A stretch of DNA of 64,000 bases from JAPUME01 sp027294185 (lineage in GTDB: Bacteria; Acidobacteriota; Terriglobia; UBA7540; JAPUME01). Positions 1 to 8,425 of this stretch are shown here, in pieces; the first letter of the stretch is position 1, and the number at the start of each line of letters is the position of its first letter. The notes beneath the pieces were generated by a model. That model was not told the origin of the DNA, made no database searches, and saw nothing but the letters and a program-made list of their open reading frames with translations. Made by a program: the position numbers and the translations under genes. The stretch is taken from NCBI GenBank assembly GCA_963555835.3, contig CAUVWZ020000002.1, positions 434,001-498,000 of the forward strand, in the 5' to 3' direction.

Positions 1-305
1 CCTCAGCCCTCGACCTGGTAGATTCCGTAGGGGAAGAGGAAAAGACGCTTCGGCTCGGCATTCTTCAGGATCGTCAACGTGCCATTCAACTTCAACGGAA
101 CGCTACTCTGATCGGACGAACCTTTGAGGTGCTCGCCGAACGCCGCCAGAAACGCGATGGCCAGCTTACGGGCCATACCAGTTCTCATCGAGTGGTGAAT
201 TTCTCAGGTGGCCAGGAACTCCTGGGACAGTACGTGGATGTTAGGATTACCTCGGTCGGAGCGAACAGTCTGGTCGGGGAGATGGTTCAGAACGGGGCGA
301 GGTAA
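1..305 (+). CDS. miaB: tRNA-2-methylthio-N6-dimethylallyladenosine synthase MiaB, C-terminal part (5' end outside window)
   Basis: An open frame enters from the left edge (first full codon at 3) and ends at TAA 303-305. The roughly 100 visible residues match the end of MiaB: a helix with the pattern EEEKTLRLGILQ, then a TRAM domain carrying LIGRTFEVLAE, GQLTGHTSSHRVVNF and a final VRITSVGANSLVGE. MiaB is a radical-SAM methylthiotransferase that modifies A37 of tRNAs reading UNN codons; the TRAM domain binds the tRNA. The radical-SAM and iron-sulphur domains lie outside the window, so activity cannot be judged. The next gene begins 47 bases downstream on the same strand, so the two may be co-transcribed. 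An antisense frame over 3-188 is a shadow of this gene. Confidence 0.85.
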   Translation, partial: SALDLVDSVGEEEKTLRLGILQDRQRAIQLQRNATLIGRTFEVLAERRQKRDGQLTGHTSSHRVVNFSGGQELLGQYVDVRITSVGANSLVGEMVQNGAR

Positions 306-352
306 GTTTTAAGTGCTTTGTCCCGAATTTCAGCGAGCCGTGGGGTAACCTG

Positions 353-838
353 ATGGAAGTCGAAATGAAAATTCGTGGCCTGATGATGGACCCGGTGACC
401 AACATGCCCATTGTGGTCCTGAAAGACGCAAATGGCAGCGCTGTCTTGCCGATTTGGGTGGGCATCTATGAAGCCAATGCGATTGCCCTGGAAATCGAAA
501 AGATTGCCACTCCTCGCCCCATGACCCACGACTTGATCAAGAATGTGCTGTTGGGGCTGGAAACGAACGTCCGGAAAGTAGTGGTCAGCAAATTGAAGGA
601 CGACACCTTCTATGCACTGATCTGGCTCGAAAACGGCGGGCAGGCCATTGCAGTCGATTCCCGCCCCAGTGACGCCCTGGCTCTGGCTCTACGGGTGGAC
701 TGCCCGATATTTGTTGAAGAGGAAGTGTTGAAAAATTCCAAGATTTCCAGTACTGTAAGCGATAAGATAAGCCACGAAGATGCCCAGAAGTGGCTCGAAA
801 ACTTGAATGAAGATGATATGGGCCGTTACAAGATGTAG
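353..838 (+). CDS. Bifunctional nuclease (BFN/DUF151) family protein
   Basis: 161 residues, starting MEVEMKIRGLMMDPVTN. Nearly the whole protein is one BFN domain: an N-terminal strand with PIVVLKDANGSAVLPIWVG, then an EANAIALEIE helix, TPRPMTHDL, and the conserved block DSRPSDALALALR around residues 100-115. Plant and bacterial members have been reported to have DNase/RNase activity, but the cellular role in bacteria is not settled. The C-terminal tail (about 130-161) is charged and variable. It sits between miaB and parA; I infer loose co-transcription with parA (84-base gap) but see no promoter that decides it. Confidence 0.88.
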   Translation: MEVEMKIRGLMMDPVTNMPIVVLKDANGSAVLPIWVGIYEANAIALEIEKIATPRPMTHDLIKNVLLGLETNVRKVVVSKLKDDTFYALIWLENGGQAIAVDSRPSDALALALRVDCPIFVEEEVLKNSKISSTVSDKISHEDAQKWLENLNEDDMGRYKM

Positions 839-922
839 GATGTCGTAAAACACCGGCGGTAGACCGGGAATTTGCTTTTGGTTTTTTTGGAAAAGGAGGA
901 GGCATAAGAAATGGAGCACTGA

Positions 923-1723
923 GTGAGCACCGTTATCACCGTCGCCAACCAGAAAGGCGGTGTGGGCAAGACGACCACGTCGATCAATCTTGCCGCCGCT
1001 CTTACCCGCGAAAATCAACGCATCCTCCTGATTGACCTCGACCCTCAAGCGAACGCTACGATTACTTTCCTTCCCCTCGAAGAAGTCCAGTATTCCCTCT
1101 ATGACGTTTTGACCGACCACGGCATGAGTATCGAAGAGATCGTGCGCGAATCGCCGGTGGAAAATCTATCGATCGCCCCCGCCAAAATCTCTCTGGCAAA
1201 GCTTGAGGCCAACCTGGTGGGCCAGTTCGATGCGCCTTTTCGTTTGAAGGACGCCCTGGTGCCGGTGCGAAAGAATTATGACTTTATCGTAATCGATACC
1301 CCTCCTTCGCTGAGCATCATGACGGTGAACTCGCTCGTGGCCTCCAGTCACCTGCTGGTTCCCATTCAGGCTGCCTACTACGCGCTCGAAGGCACCGACG
1401 ACCTTCTGGATACCATCGAGAGAATTCGCGCCCGTCCCAACCCCGACCTGCAACTGCTCGGCGTTTTGGTTACGATGTTCGACAAACGAACCAACCTGGC
1501 GCGCGATACTCACCAGCACATTCAGAGGGTTTTCGGGGATAAGGTCTTCAAAACCGTCATCGGCAGGAACGTGCGTTTGGAGGAGAGTCCGGCTTATAAG
1601 GAAACCATTTTTACCTACGCGCCCGATTCCTCGGGTGCAATCGAATATCAAAAACTGGCAAAGGAGGTCCTCGAACGTGTCCAGGCGAGGTGGGTTGCCG
1701 CTGGCGCTGAGCATGCGCCATAA
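923..1723 (+). CDS. parA: ParA-family chromosome partitioning ATPase (Soj type)
   Basis: 266 residues from a GTG start. The deviant Walker A motif KGGVGKTT is at residues 11-18, followed by LLIDLDPQANAT (Walker A' region, 35-46) and DFIVIDTPPSLS (Walker B region), so this is a P-loop MinD/ParA ATPase of the short Soj type without an N-terminal HTH. It should bind DNA as an ATP dimer and work with the ParB encoded immediately downstream to segregate the origin region. A strong AGGAGGAGG precedes ATG 911-913, which opens a three-codon frame ending in TGA just before the GTG; a second SD-like GGAG (913-916) sits 6 bases before the GTG. The 3' end overlaps parB by 47 bases. Confidence 0.93.
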   Translation: MSTVITVANQKGGVGKTTTSINLAAALTRENQRILLIDLDPQANATITFLPLEEVQYSLYDVLTDHGMSIEEIVRESPVENLSIAPAKISLAKLEANLVGQFDAPFRLKDALVPVRKNYDFIVIDTPPSLSIMTVNSLVASSHLLVPIQAAYYALEGTDDLLDTIERIRARPNPDLQLLGVLVTMFDKRTNLARDTHQHIQRVFGDKVFKTVIGRNVRLEESPAYKETIFTYAPDSSGAIEYQKLAKEVLERVQARWVAAGAEHAP

Positions 1724-2498
1724 CGCGCACTATGTCGAAGAATTGTCGGCCCGCACCGGGGCCGCCATCGGCCGGATGATTGCCATCGAGAAGCTGGAAC
1801 CGAACCCGGACCAGCCTCGTAAGGATCACGGCGATCTTGAGGGTCTGATGGAGTCCGTCCGCGAGAAGGGAGTGCTGGAGCCGCTTCTGGTCCGCTACAT
1901 TCCCGAAACGGACTTTTACCGGATTATCGCAGGCGAGCGCCGCTTCCAGGCAGCACGAGCCGCCGGGCTGCGGGAGGTTCCCTGCATTGAAAAGGACGCC
2001 GACGAAGGCGAAACGCTGGAGCTGGCTCTGATCGAAAATCTTCAGCGGAAGGACCTGACGCCCTTCGAGGAAGCGGATGGGTTGGCGGCGCTGGCCGAGC
2101 ACTTCGATTACACTCACGACCAGTTGTCTCGAAAAGTGGGAAAGTCGCGCTCGACGGTGACCGAGGTCCTGGGCCTCCGAAACATCCCCGACGCGATCAA
2201 GGCTCAATGTATCGAGGCGGGAATCCTTTCGAAATCCATGCTGCTTCAGGTGGCCCGTCAACCGAACGAGGCGAAGATGCACGATCTGGCGGAACGATTC
2301 GCGCTCCGGCTGGTCAACCGTGATCAGGCGCGAGAGGAGCGCCAACCCAAGCGCAAACCGAAGAACTTCCTCTTCCGCTTCGTCCCTCCCACGAAAGAGT
2401 TCCGTCTCCAGATGCGCTTCCGCAAAGCTACGGTCCCGCGGGAAGAGGTGGTGAAGGCGCTCCGAAAGGTCCTGAAAGCTCTCGATTCCAGGGTCTGA
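1677..2498 (+). CDS. parB: ParB/Spo0J-family chromosome partitioning protein
   Basis: 273 residues from GTG 1677. I chose this start because AAGGAGG lies at 1661-1667 with a 9-base gap, and because the encoded N-terminus (SRRGGLPLALSMRHNAHYVE) looks like a ParB start; the frame is open further upstream inside parA. The ParB/Srx domain spans about residues 30-130, with LEPNPDQPRKD, the CTP-binding GERR motif in RIIAGERRFQAARAAG, and ENLQRKDLTPFEEA. A helix-turn-helix follows (DQLSRKVGKSRSTVTEVLGL, about 150-175), then a basic C-terminal dimerisation region. It overlaps parA by 47 bases, implying translational coupling. No parS-like 16-bp palindrome was recognised nearby. Confidence 0.92.
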   Translation: MSRRGGLPLALSMRHNAHYVEELSARTGAAIGRMIAIEKLEPNPDQPRKDHGDLEGLMESVREKGVLEPLLVRYIPETDFYRIIAGERRFQAARAAGLREVPCIEKDADEGETLELALIENLQRKDLTPFEEADGLAALAEHFDYTHDQLSRKVGKSRSTVTEVLGLRNIPDAIKAQCIEAGILSKSMLLQVARQPNEAKMHDLAERFALRLVNRDQAREERQPKRKPKNFLFRFVPPTKEFRLQMRFRKATVPREEVVKALRKVLKALDSRV

Positions 2499-2525
2499 GG
2501 CCCGGCTCTGAGACTCGCTCTCCGA

Positions 2526-2550
2526 CCCGGCACATCGCCCCGGTGCCGGG
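2526..2550 (+). terminator. Hairpin after parB, possible terminator
   Basis: Perfect 8-bp inverted repeat CCCGGCAC (2526-2533) / GTGCCGGG (2543-2550) with a 9-base loop, 28 bases after the parB stop. There is no T-run after it, so it may terminate weakly or only stabilise the mRNA 3' end. Confidence 0.4.
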
Positions 2551-2568
2551 GAATTCACATGACTGCAT

Positions 2569-2577
2569 GCTATAATC
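2569..2577 (+). promoter_or_regulatory. Extended -10 promoter candidate
   Basis: TGCTATAAT fits the extended -10 pattern TGnTATAAT exactly. No convincing -35 box lies 16-18 bases upstream. It would drive the decayed methyltransferase frame at 2750 and perhaps the genes after it, with a leader of about 170 bases. Confidence 0.4.
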
Positions 2578-2749
2578 GAACGATTGGGTGAGGAGCAGTT
2601 TTCCCTGATCAAGAACGATGAATAGGACGAGGACGATACGGCTGCCGTTTCCATCTCGCCGAATCCTGATCTTTGCCGCCCTGGATTGAATCTCCTGGGG
2701 CGACCCTCCCTCCCCTAAAGATTGTTTGAATATCTGGTCCTGACACGCC

Positions 2750-2944
2750 ATGAATTGTGGACATCACCATGAGCGAAAGCTTCCCCTGCGCATCTTCGAG
2801 GATTTGTGGGCCTATACGCGGACGCGCATTCTGATTACCGCAATCGAGCTCGACCTTTTCTCCCGGATGGCGCGCGGGCACAGAACGGTTGAATCTCTCT
2901 CCAAAGCCTGCCGGGCCTCACGGCGAGGTCTGCTGATCCGTTGA
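2750..2944 (+). pseudogene. Truncated O-methyltransferase-like N-terminus (dimerisation domain remnant)
   Basis: 64 codons that read like only the first part of a SAM-dependent O-methyltransferase of the acetylserotonin/hydroxyneurosporene type. The stretch LRIFEDLWAYTRTRILI, then AIELDLFSRMARGHRTVESL and ACRASRRGLL, matches the winged-helix dimerisation domain. Full proteins of this family run about 330-350 residues with a Rossmann SAM-binding domain. Here the frame stops at 2942-2944, exactly where a tract of short-period repeats begins, and the catalytic domain is absent. I infer a deletion or recombination event that removed the rest. A separately functional 64-residue protein cannot be excluded. 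Family assignment is from pattern recognition. Confidence 0.55.
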
Positions 2945-3040
2945 TCCGTTGCTCCGTCGATCCATTGATCAATTGATACATCGGTCGATGGATTGATGGA
3001 TTGTTGGATTGTTAGAAGGTTGGAAGGTTGGATGATTGGC
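2935..3040. repeat. Short-period imperfect direct repeats (GATCCGTTG / GGATTGTT type)
   Basis: Two repeat textures run together. The first half repeats variants of TGATCCGTTG, CGATCCATTGATC and AATTGATAC; the second half repeats GGATTGATGGATTGTTGGATTGTT and then GAAGGTTGGAAGGTTGGAT. The units are degenerate, with a period of about 7-10 bases. The tract separates the truncated methyltransferase from the next gene and probably contains that gene's start. It is not a CRISPR: there are no spacers of constant length. Confidence 0.75.
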
Positions 3041-3429
3041 AAGAGTCGTATCGATCCGTGGATGAAACCATTGCAAGCATCGGTCCCGCACACCTGAAGA
3101 TTCTGGAAAGATTTCAGGAATCCGGCTTTGAGTTTGTGCGTTATGAGCGTTTCGCCACCTACCTGGCGGCGACAAAGCGTGGCTTTGTCGCTCTGCTCGA
3201 GCCCACAGCAGACGGTTGGCAGGTTTTCGGCCAGCCCGGCTACCGCTTTCCAGAGGGCATCGGAATGCTGGTAGAGGACGGCGAAGGCAAGAAGTTCCTA
3301 TTCCATCAGAAAGTGGTCCGGGCCGACAGCCGGCTCCTGGCACAGTTTCAGGATTTCAAGCGGGAACTGTTGGAGCTGCTGACGACTCCTCTCGGCAAGA
3401 AGGCACAAGGGAAGAAAGGAATCGGGTGA
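3028..3429 (+). CDS. Conserved hypothetical protein upstream of ypdA
   Basis: 133 residues if TTG 3028 is used; GTG 3058 in the same frame is an equally good start (SVDETIASIGP follows). No known domain is recognised. It is a soluble alpha/beta protein with ERFQESGFEFVRYERFATYLA, a central strand-rich part (GFVALLEPTADGWQVFGQPG) and a Lys-rich C-terminus. Its stop TGA (3427-3429) overlaps the GTG start of ypdA (3426-3428), so the two are translationally coupled and probably act together. The 5' end lies in the repeat tract, so the original start may have been altered by the event that truncated the upstream gene. Confidence 0.65.
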   Translation: MDDWQESYRSVDETIASIGPAHLKILERFQESGFEFVRYERFATYLAATKRGFVALLEPTADGWQVFGQPGYRFPEGIGMLVEDGEGKKFLFHQKVVRADSRLLAQFQDFKRELLELLTTPLGKKAQGKKGIG

Positions 3430-4433
3430 AAGAACCTTTGGACGTATTGGACGTATTCATTATCGGAGCCGGCCCGACGGGTCTTGCCTGTGGCATCGAT
3501 GCCAAGCATGCAGGGCTGAAGTATCTCCTGGTCGACAAGGGATGCCTCGTCAATTCGCTCTACAACTATCCGCCCAACATGGGCTTCTTTACCAGCCGGG
3601 AGTTGCTCGAAATCGGAGGGATTCCCTTCCCCAGCGTTCATGTGAAACCGACACGGGAAGAGGCTTTGGAATACTACCGCTCCGTGACTCAAATGTTTCA
3701 ATTATCCATTCGATTCTATGAGCGGGTGGTGAATATCGACGGGCAGGACGGCGCATTTCGCATTTCGACCCAAAAGGGGGAGGGAGAAAAGCATTGCTAC
3801 CATAGCCGCAAGCTTGTGATTGCCACCGGCTACTATGACCTGCCCAATCTGATGGGAATCCCCGGTGAGGAACTGCCCAAGGTCTCTCACTACTACACCG
3901 GCCCTTATGAATTCTACGAGCAGAGGGTGGCCGTCATCGGCGGGTCGAACTCAGCCGCGGAAACCGCCCTGGACCTCTATCGGCACGGCGCGGAGGTGGT
4001 CCTGATTCACCGCAGGCCGGATTTGAGCCGCAGTATCAAATACTGGGTGAAGCCGGACATTGAGAATCGGATCAAGGAAGGGTCCATTCCAGCTCTGTTT
4101 GAAACGCGAGTGGTGGAAATTACCCGGGACGCAATCCGTGTGGAAAACTCGCAGGGTGAGGGTCGGACCATCCAAAACGATTTCGTATTCGCCCTGACCG
4201 GCTATCATCCCGACGTGGATTTGCTGCGGCAATTCGGAGTCGAAGTGGATTCGAAGACCCTACGGCCGAAGTGTGATTCCGAGACCCTGGCGAGCAACGT
4301 GGCGGGTATCTATCTGGCGGGTGTGATCATCGCTGGCGCAAAGACCAACGAGATCTTCATTGAAAACGGACGCTTCCACGGCAAGCAGATCATCGCCGAC
4401 ATCGAGCGCAAGCTCGCCGAGCCAAAGAGCTGA
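3426..4433 (+). CDS. ypdA: YpdA-type bacillithiol disulfide reductase (FAD/NADPH flavoprotein)
   Basis: 335 residues from GTG 3426, which overlaps the preceding stop as GTGA; the frame is open further upstream but encodes nothing family-like. The N-terminal FAD motif GAGPTG is at residues 14-19. Next comes the YpdA hallmark KGCLVNSLYNYPPNMGFF and IGGIPFPS..KPTREEALEYYR. A second dinucleotide motif (VAVIGGSNSAAETALDLYRHG, about 165-185) binds NADPH. The family reduces bacillithiol disulfide and lacks the CxxC active site of thioredoxin reductase; no CxxC is seen here. The product would imply bacillithiol or a similar low-molecular-weight thiol in this organism. No bsh biosynthesis gene lies in the window, so the substrate is an inference. 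Confidence 0.85.
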   Translation: MKEPLDVLDVFIIGAGPTGLACGIDAKHAGLKYLLVDKGCLVNSLYNYPPNMGFFTSRELLEIGGIPFPSVHVKPTREEALEYYRSVTQMFQLSIRFYERVVNIDGQDGAFRISTQKGEGEKHCYHSRKLVIATGYYDLPNLMGIPGEELPKVSHYYTGPYEFYEQRVAVIGGSNSAAETALDLYRHGAEVVLIHRRPDLSRSIKYWVKPDIENRIKEGSIPALFETRVVEITRDAIRVENSQGEGRTIQNDFVFALTGYHPDVDLLRQFGVEVDSKTLRPKCDSETLASNVAGIYLAGVIIAGAKTNEIFIENGRFHGKQIIADIERKLAEPKS

Positions 4434-4443
4434 CGAGAGGTCT

Positions 4444-4475
4444 GGCCACGCAAGGGAGTAAAGCGGCGCGTGGCC
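4444..4475. terminator. Hairpin between convergent ypdA and the minus-strand gene at 4487
   Basis: Perfect 8-bp stem GGCCACGC (4444-4451) / GCGTGGCC (4468-4475) in the 53-base gap between two converging genes. There is no T-run on either side; position rather than sequence suggests a two-way terminator. Confidence 0.5.
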
Positions 4476-4486
4476 TTCGGGAAGTT

Positions 4487-5164
4487 TCAGAAAACATTGG
4501 GGTTGTCGTACAATGGGTCCTCTTCCAATTCAACCGTAACGGATCGCGCCAGGACAAAAATTAGTTCCGTTCCCTGTGGCAGCAGGAGATGCTTTCCGCG
4601 CTTGAACAAGGAATGCAGGCCAACGGCGCCGGCAGCCAGCCCGCCACCATAGAGGGCACCGGAACCTCCGGCGGTGAGCCCCCCGACCGTGGCCGCAGTG
4701 CTCCCGATGACCGCAGCGGTGATGAGTTCGCCGCTCCTGGAACTCGGACCCTTGATCGTTCCTTCCTCACCCTTGACCTTGGCTCCGGGAGCACCCTCGG
4801 CTCCCTCAAGCGGCGCGGCAATGGGAATTTCTGTGCCACTGAAGGTGATCAGCTTTTCCAGGTGAAGGCGCATCTGTCCGACGCCCTTTACACGGCCGGG
4901 CTTCTTAACGTAGGTAACCCGGCCCTCGGCGTAGGTGCCTGCGGGGACGACTTCTATGCCATCCACGAAAAGCGCTTCGATCACCTTTCCTCGGAAGATG
5001 CTTCCGGATTTGCTTCGTTTGGTGCTTAAGGTCTTGCTCAATCGGATGTTGAGAGTTGTTCCCGCGGAGATCGCATAACTCTCTTCTGCTTTAAGCGTAC
5101 CACTGCAGAGTAGGAGAGCCAGCGCGGGAAAGACGGCAACGGCGGCTCGAAGGGTTTTTCTCAT
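4487..5164 (-). CDS. Secreted hypothetical protein with glycine-rich segment
   Basis: 225 residues from ATG 5164, which has GGAGGA about 9 bases upstream on the minus strand; an upstream in-frame start at 5191 lacks this support. The N-terminus is a signal peptide (MRKTLRAA, a hydrophobic core, then LKAEE). The mature part starts with a small beta domain (ISAGTTLNIRLSKTLSTKRSKSGSIFRGKVIE, then VVPAGTYAEGRV) similar to the conjugative TrbI/VirB10-like fold in secreted acidobacterial proteins. A Gly/Ala-rich glycine-zipper-like hydrophobic stretch follows (about 145-185: GGLTAGGSGALYGGGLAAGAVG), then PQGTELIFVL. Probably periplasmic or envelope-associated; function unknown. Confidence 0.72.
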   Translation of the reverse strand: MRKTLRAAVAVFPALALLLCSGTLKAEESYAISAGTTLNIRLSKTLSTKRSKSGSIFRGKVIEALFVDGIEVVPAGTYAEGRVTYVKKPGRVKGVGQMRLHLEKLITFSGTEIPIAAPLEGAEGAPGAKVKGEEGTIKGPSSRSGELITAAVIGSTAATVGGLTAGGSGALYGGGLAAGAVGLHSLFKRGKHLLLPQGTELIFVLARSVTVELEEDPLYDNPNVF

Positions 5165-5405
5165 CGGATCATTTCCTCCACGGGACTTCACTTTTATCCA
5201 CTGGCACCCTTTGCTTCAATTAACTTAGATGCAGGTCTTCGCCCTGGGGTTCTCTGCACTCGAAGAATGTTACCTCGCTTGCCCCCGCATTTTCAATGGC
5301 TTTCTGAACCCGGCCCCTCCCCTCCCCTGGTGCGGGAAAAACCGGAGAGTCGCCGCCTCTGAGCGCAATTGACCGTTTGTAATTCGGTGAGTATACTGAG
5401 TTTTT

Positions 5406-5879
5406 ATGGCGAATATCCTGCGAGAAGTGGTCCGGTCGGTCTCAGCGCTCGCCAAGGGCTTCACGGTAACCTTCAAGACCATGCTGCGGCCTACCGTAAC
5501 GGAGAATTACCCCGACGAGCCGGTCCATTTCGAAGGACGCTTTCGGGGCCTGCACGTTCTGCGTCGAGACGAAAACGGGCTGGAGAAGTGCGTGGGATGC
5601 TTCCTGTGTGCCGCCGCCTGTCCGTCCCATTGTATCTACATCGAGGCCGGTGATAATACCGCCGACCAGCGGATTAGCGCGGGTGAACGTTACGCTGAGG
5701 TCTATAACATCGACTACAACCGTTGTATTTTCTGCGGTTACTGTGTCGAGGCCTGTCCGACCGATGCCATCACGCACGGCCATGAGTTCGAAATCGCCGC
5801 CTATAATGTCGTCGATCTCATCTACCGCAAAGAGCGCCTCCTGGAGGCGGCATCCACTCCGAAAGCCTCCGGAAAGTAG
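5406..5879 (+). CDS. nuoI: NADH-quinone oxidoreductase subunit I (NuoI)
   Basis: 157 residues with two ferredoxin-type [4Fe-4S] sites: CVGCFLCAAACP (C62, C65, C68, C72) and CIFCGYCVEACP (C107, C110, C113, C117). Spacing and surroundings (GLHVLRRDENGLEKC, PSHCIYIEA, TDAITHGHEFE) are those of complex I subunit I, which carries clusters N6a and N6b and passes electrons towards quinone on the cytoplasmic side. The N-terminus (VRSVSALAKGFTVTFKTM) is the usual amphipathic membrane anchor. It is a lone nuo gene here; the other subunits must be elsewhere, which happens where the nuo operon is split. Confidence 0.93.
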   Translation: MANILREVVRSVSALAKGFTVTFKTMLRPTVTENYPDEPVHFEGRFRGLHVLRRDENGLEKCVGCFLCAAACPSHCIYIEAGDNTADQRISAGERYAEVYNIDYNRCIFCGYCVEACPTDAITHGHEFEIAAYNVVDLIYRKERLLEAASTPKASGK

Positions 5880-5919
5880 CACCCTCAGGCTCCTCTTCGG
5901 TTTCTTCCCATGAGTTCGC

Positions 5920-6408
5920 TTAGCGGGCCCACAACCCGATTCGATTCTCGCGAGCCTCGCGCTGCAGGCGCCTAAACTCGTCCCGGTAACGAAAGGGAAA
6001 GCGTGTGTAGGCGTATCCGTAACCCCGTCGGATGATTTCGGAATTCAGGAAGGTCCCGTCCTCCAAAAGATAAACATAGGCCAGGGTGCGCCCGTAGATG
6101 TCGTATCGCTCATCGCCGAACTCCAGCCGAACCTGCTTCCCTTCTACTAATTGGCGCGTGAATGCCGCGGCTTCGAGTCCGAAAAACTCCTGGGGGCGGT
6201 TCGGCGCCACACTTTCGGGAGTATCGACGCCGATCAGGCGGACTCTTTCGCCACCCTCAAGTTGAAGCGTGTCTCCATCCACAACGCGGGTACAGAGGCG
6301 GATGAGAGGGCTGCCCGGCGTCTGATCGAGGTGGCGCCACAGGCCCCCCCCGACGATCGCCAGGCCCAAAACGATAAAAGGGACTGTTGATTTGCGTTTT
6401 CTGCCCAT
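5920..6408 (-). CDS. Membrane-anchored or secreted thermonuclease-like (SNase) protein
   Basis: 162 residues. A basic N-terminus (MGRKRKST) and one hydrophobic segment (about 9-24) form an uncleaved anchor or signal. An SNase domain follows: TRVVDGDTLQLEGGERVRLIGVDTPE holds the calcium-binding Asp residues, the catalytic Arg and the Asp-Thr-Pro-Glu motif. YGRTLAYVYL supplies the second catalytic Arg, and LNSEIIRRGYGYAY completes the OB fold. The expected activity is calcium-dependent hydrolysis of DNA/RNA outside the cytoplasm. It is transcribed away from nuoI and lies 112 bases downstream of the HtrA gene on the same strand, but a terminator stands between them. Confidence 0.87.
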   Translation of the reverse strand: MGRKRKSTVPFIVLGLAIVGGGLWRHLDQTPGSPLIRLCTRVVDGDTLQLEGGERVRLIGVDTPESVAPNRPQEFFGLEAAAFTRQLVEGKQVRLEFGDERYDIYGRTLAYVYLLEDGTFLNSEIIRRGYGYAYTRFPFRYRDEFRRLQREARENRIGLWAR

Positions 6409-6455
6409 GGATTCTAGGTTCGGTTCAAGATTTGCTTTGAGTCGCCCAAAACGAA

Positions 6456-6488
6456 AAGAGCGACCCTATGCGTATCAGGATCGCTCTT
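6456..6488 (-). terminator. Rho-independent terminator after the HtrA gene
   Basis: On the minus strand, stem AAGAGCGA / TCGCTCTT with additional inner pairing (TCCT/AGGG) around a loop, followed by TTTTCGTTTT. It lies 33 bases past the stop of the protease gene and before the start of the nuclease gene. Confidence 0.8.
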
Positions 6489-6520
6489 GGTTAATTCAAG
6501 GTTTGCCCGGCAGGGTCCGG

Positions 6521-8110
<1,590 letters not shown>

Positions 8111-8142
8111 GTTCAATCCTCCTGGGCTATCATCGTCCGTCA

Positions 8143-8170
8143 TATTATACATTAGACGCGTGTAACGCAA
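8143..8170 (-). promoter_or_regulatory. Sigma70-type promoter for the HtrA gene
   Basis: Minus strand TTGCGT (8165-8170), 16-base spacer, TATAAT (8143-8148). The transcript would start near 8136 with a leader of about 26 bases containing the AGGAGG site. The rest of 8171-8425 contains no recognisable gene or site; the divergent gene at 8426 has no clear promoter in it. Confidence 0.55.
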
Positions 8171-8425
8171 AGAGAGTTTCCTCGCCGGAGACTGTAAATT
8201 CAGATGCCATCCCATTTGGCCCTATACTGGTTCCCTCGGGGGAGGGTCCATACCCCGGAAGGTACCGAAATTCCCCTGCGGGGCACGTTGTGATGTGGGG
8301 CTTGTTCGAACCGGGCTGGTCTGGGATAATGCGCCGTTTTCCCATGGTTTTTGCGGCCCGAAAGAGGGGAAAGGCTCCCCCTCTCGTGCAGTAGCCGCCT
8401 ACTCCGGTCCAAACAGAGAGAAACA

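Noticed and set aside
3..188. 61-codon minus-strand frame at the left edge
   Set aside because: The plus strand at the same place encodes the MiaB TRAM domain.
920..922. TGA before parA read as selenocysteine or readthrough, giving a start at ATG 911
   Set aside because: No SECIS-like hairpin follows, and ParA proteins normally begin a few residues before the Walker A motif, as the GTG start gives.
1611..2654. 347-codon minus-strand frame opposite parB
   Set aside because: Shadow frame; parB on the plus strand has SD, family motifs and coupling to parA.
2935..3040. Possible CRISPR or minisatellite coding repeats
   Set aside because: Units are 7-10 bases, degenerate and without constant spacers; no cas gene is present.
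1..5000. parS site near parAB
   Set aside because: I looked for the TGTTTCACGTGAAACA-type palindrome and saw none close to the consensus.
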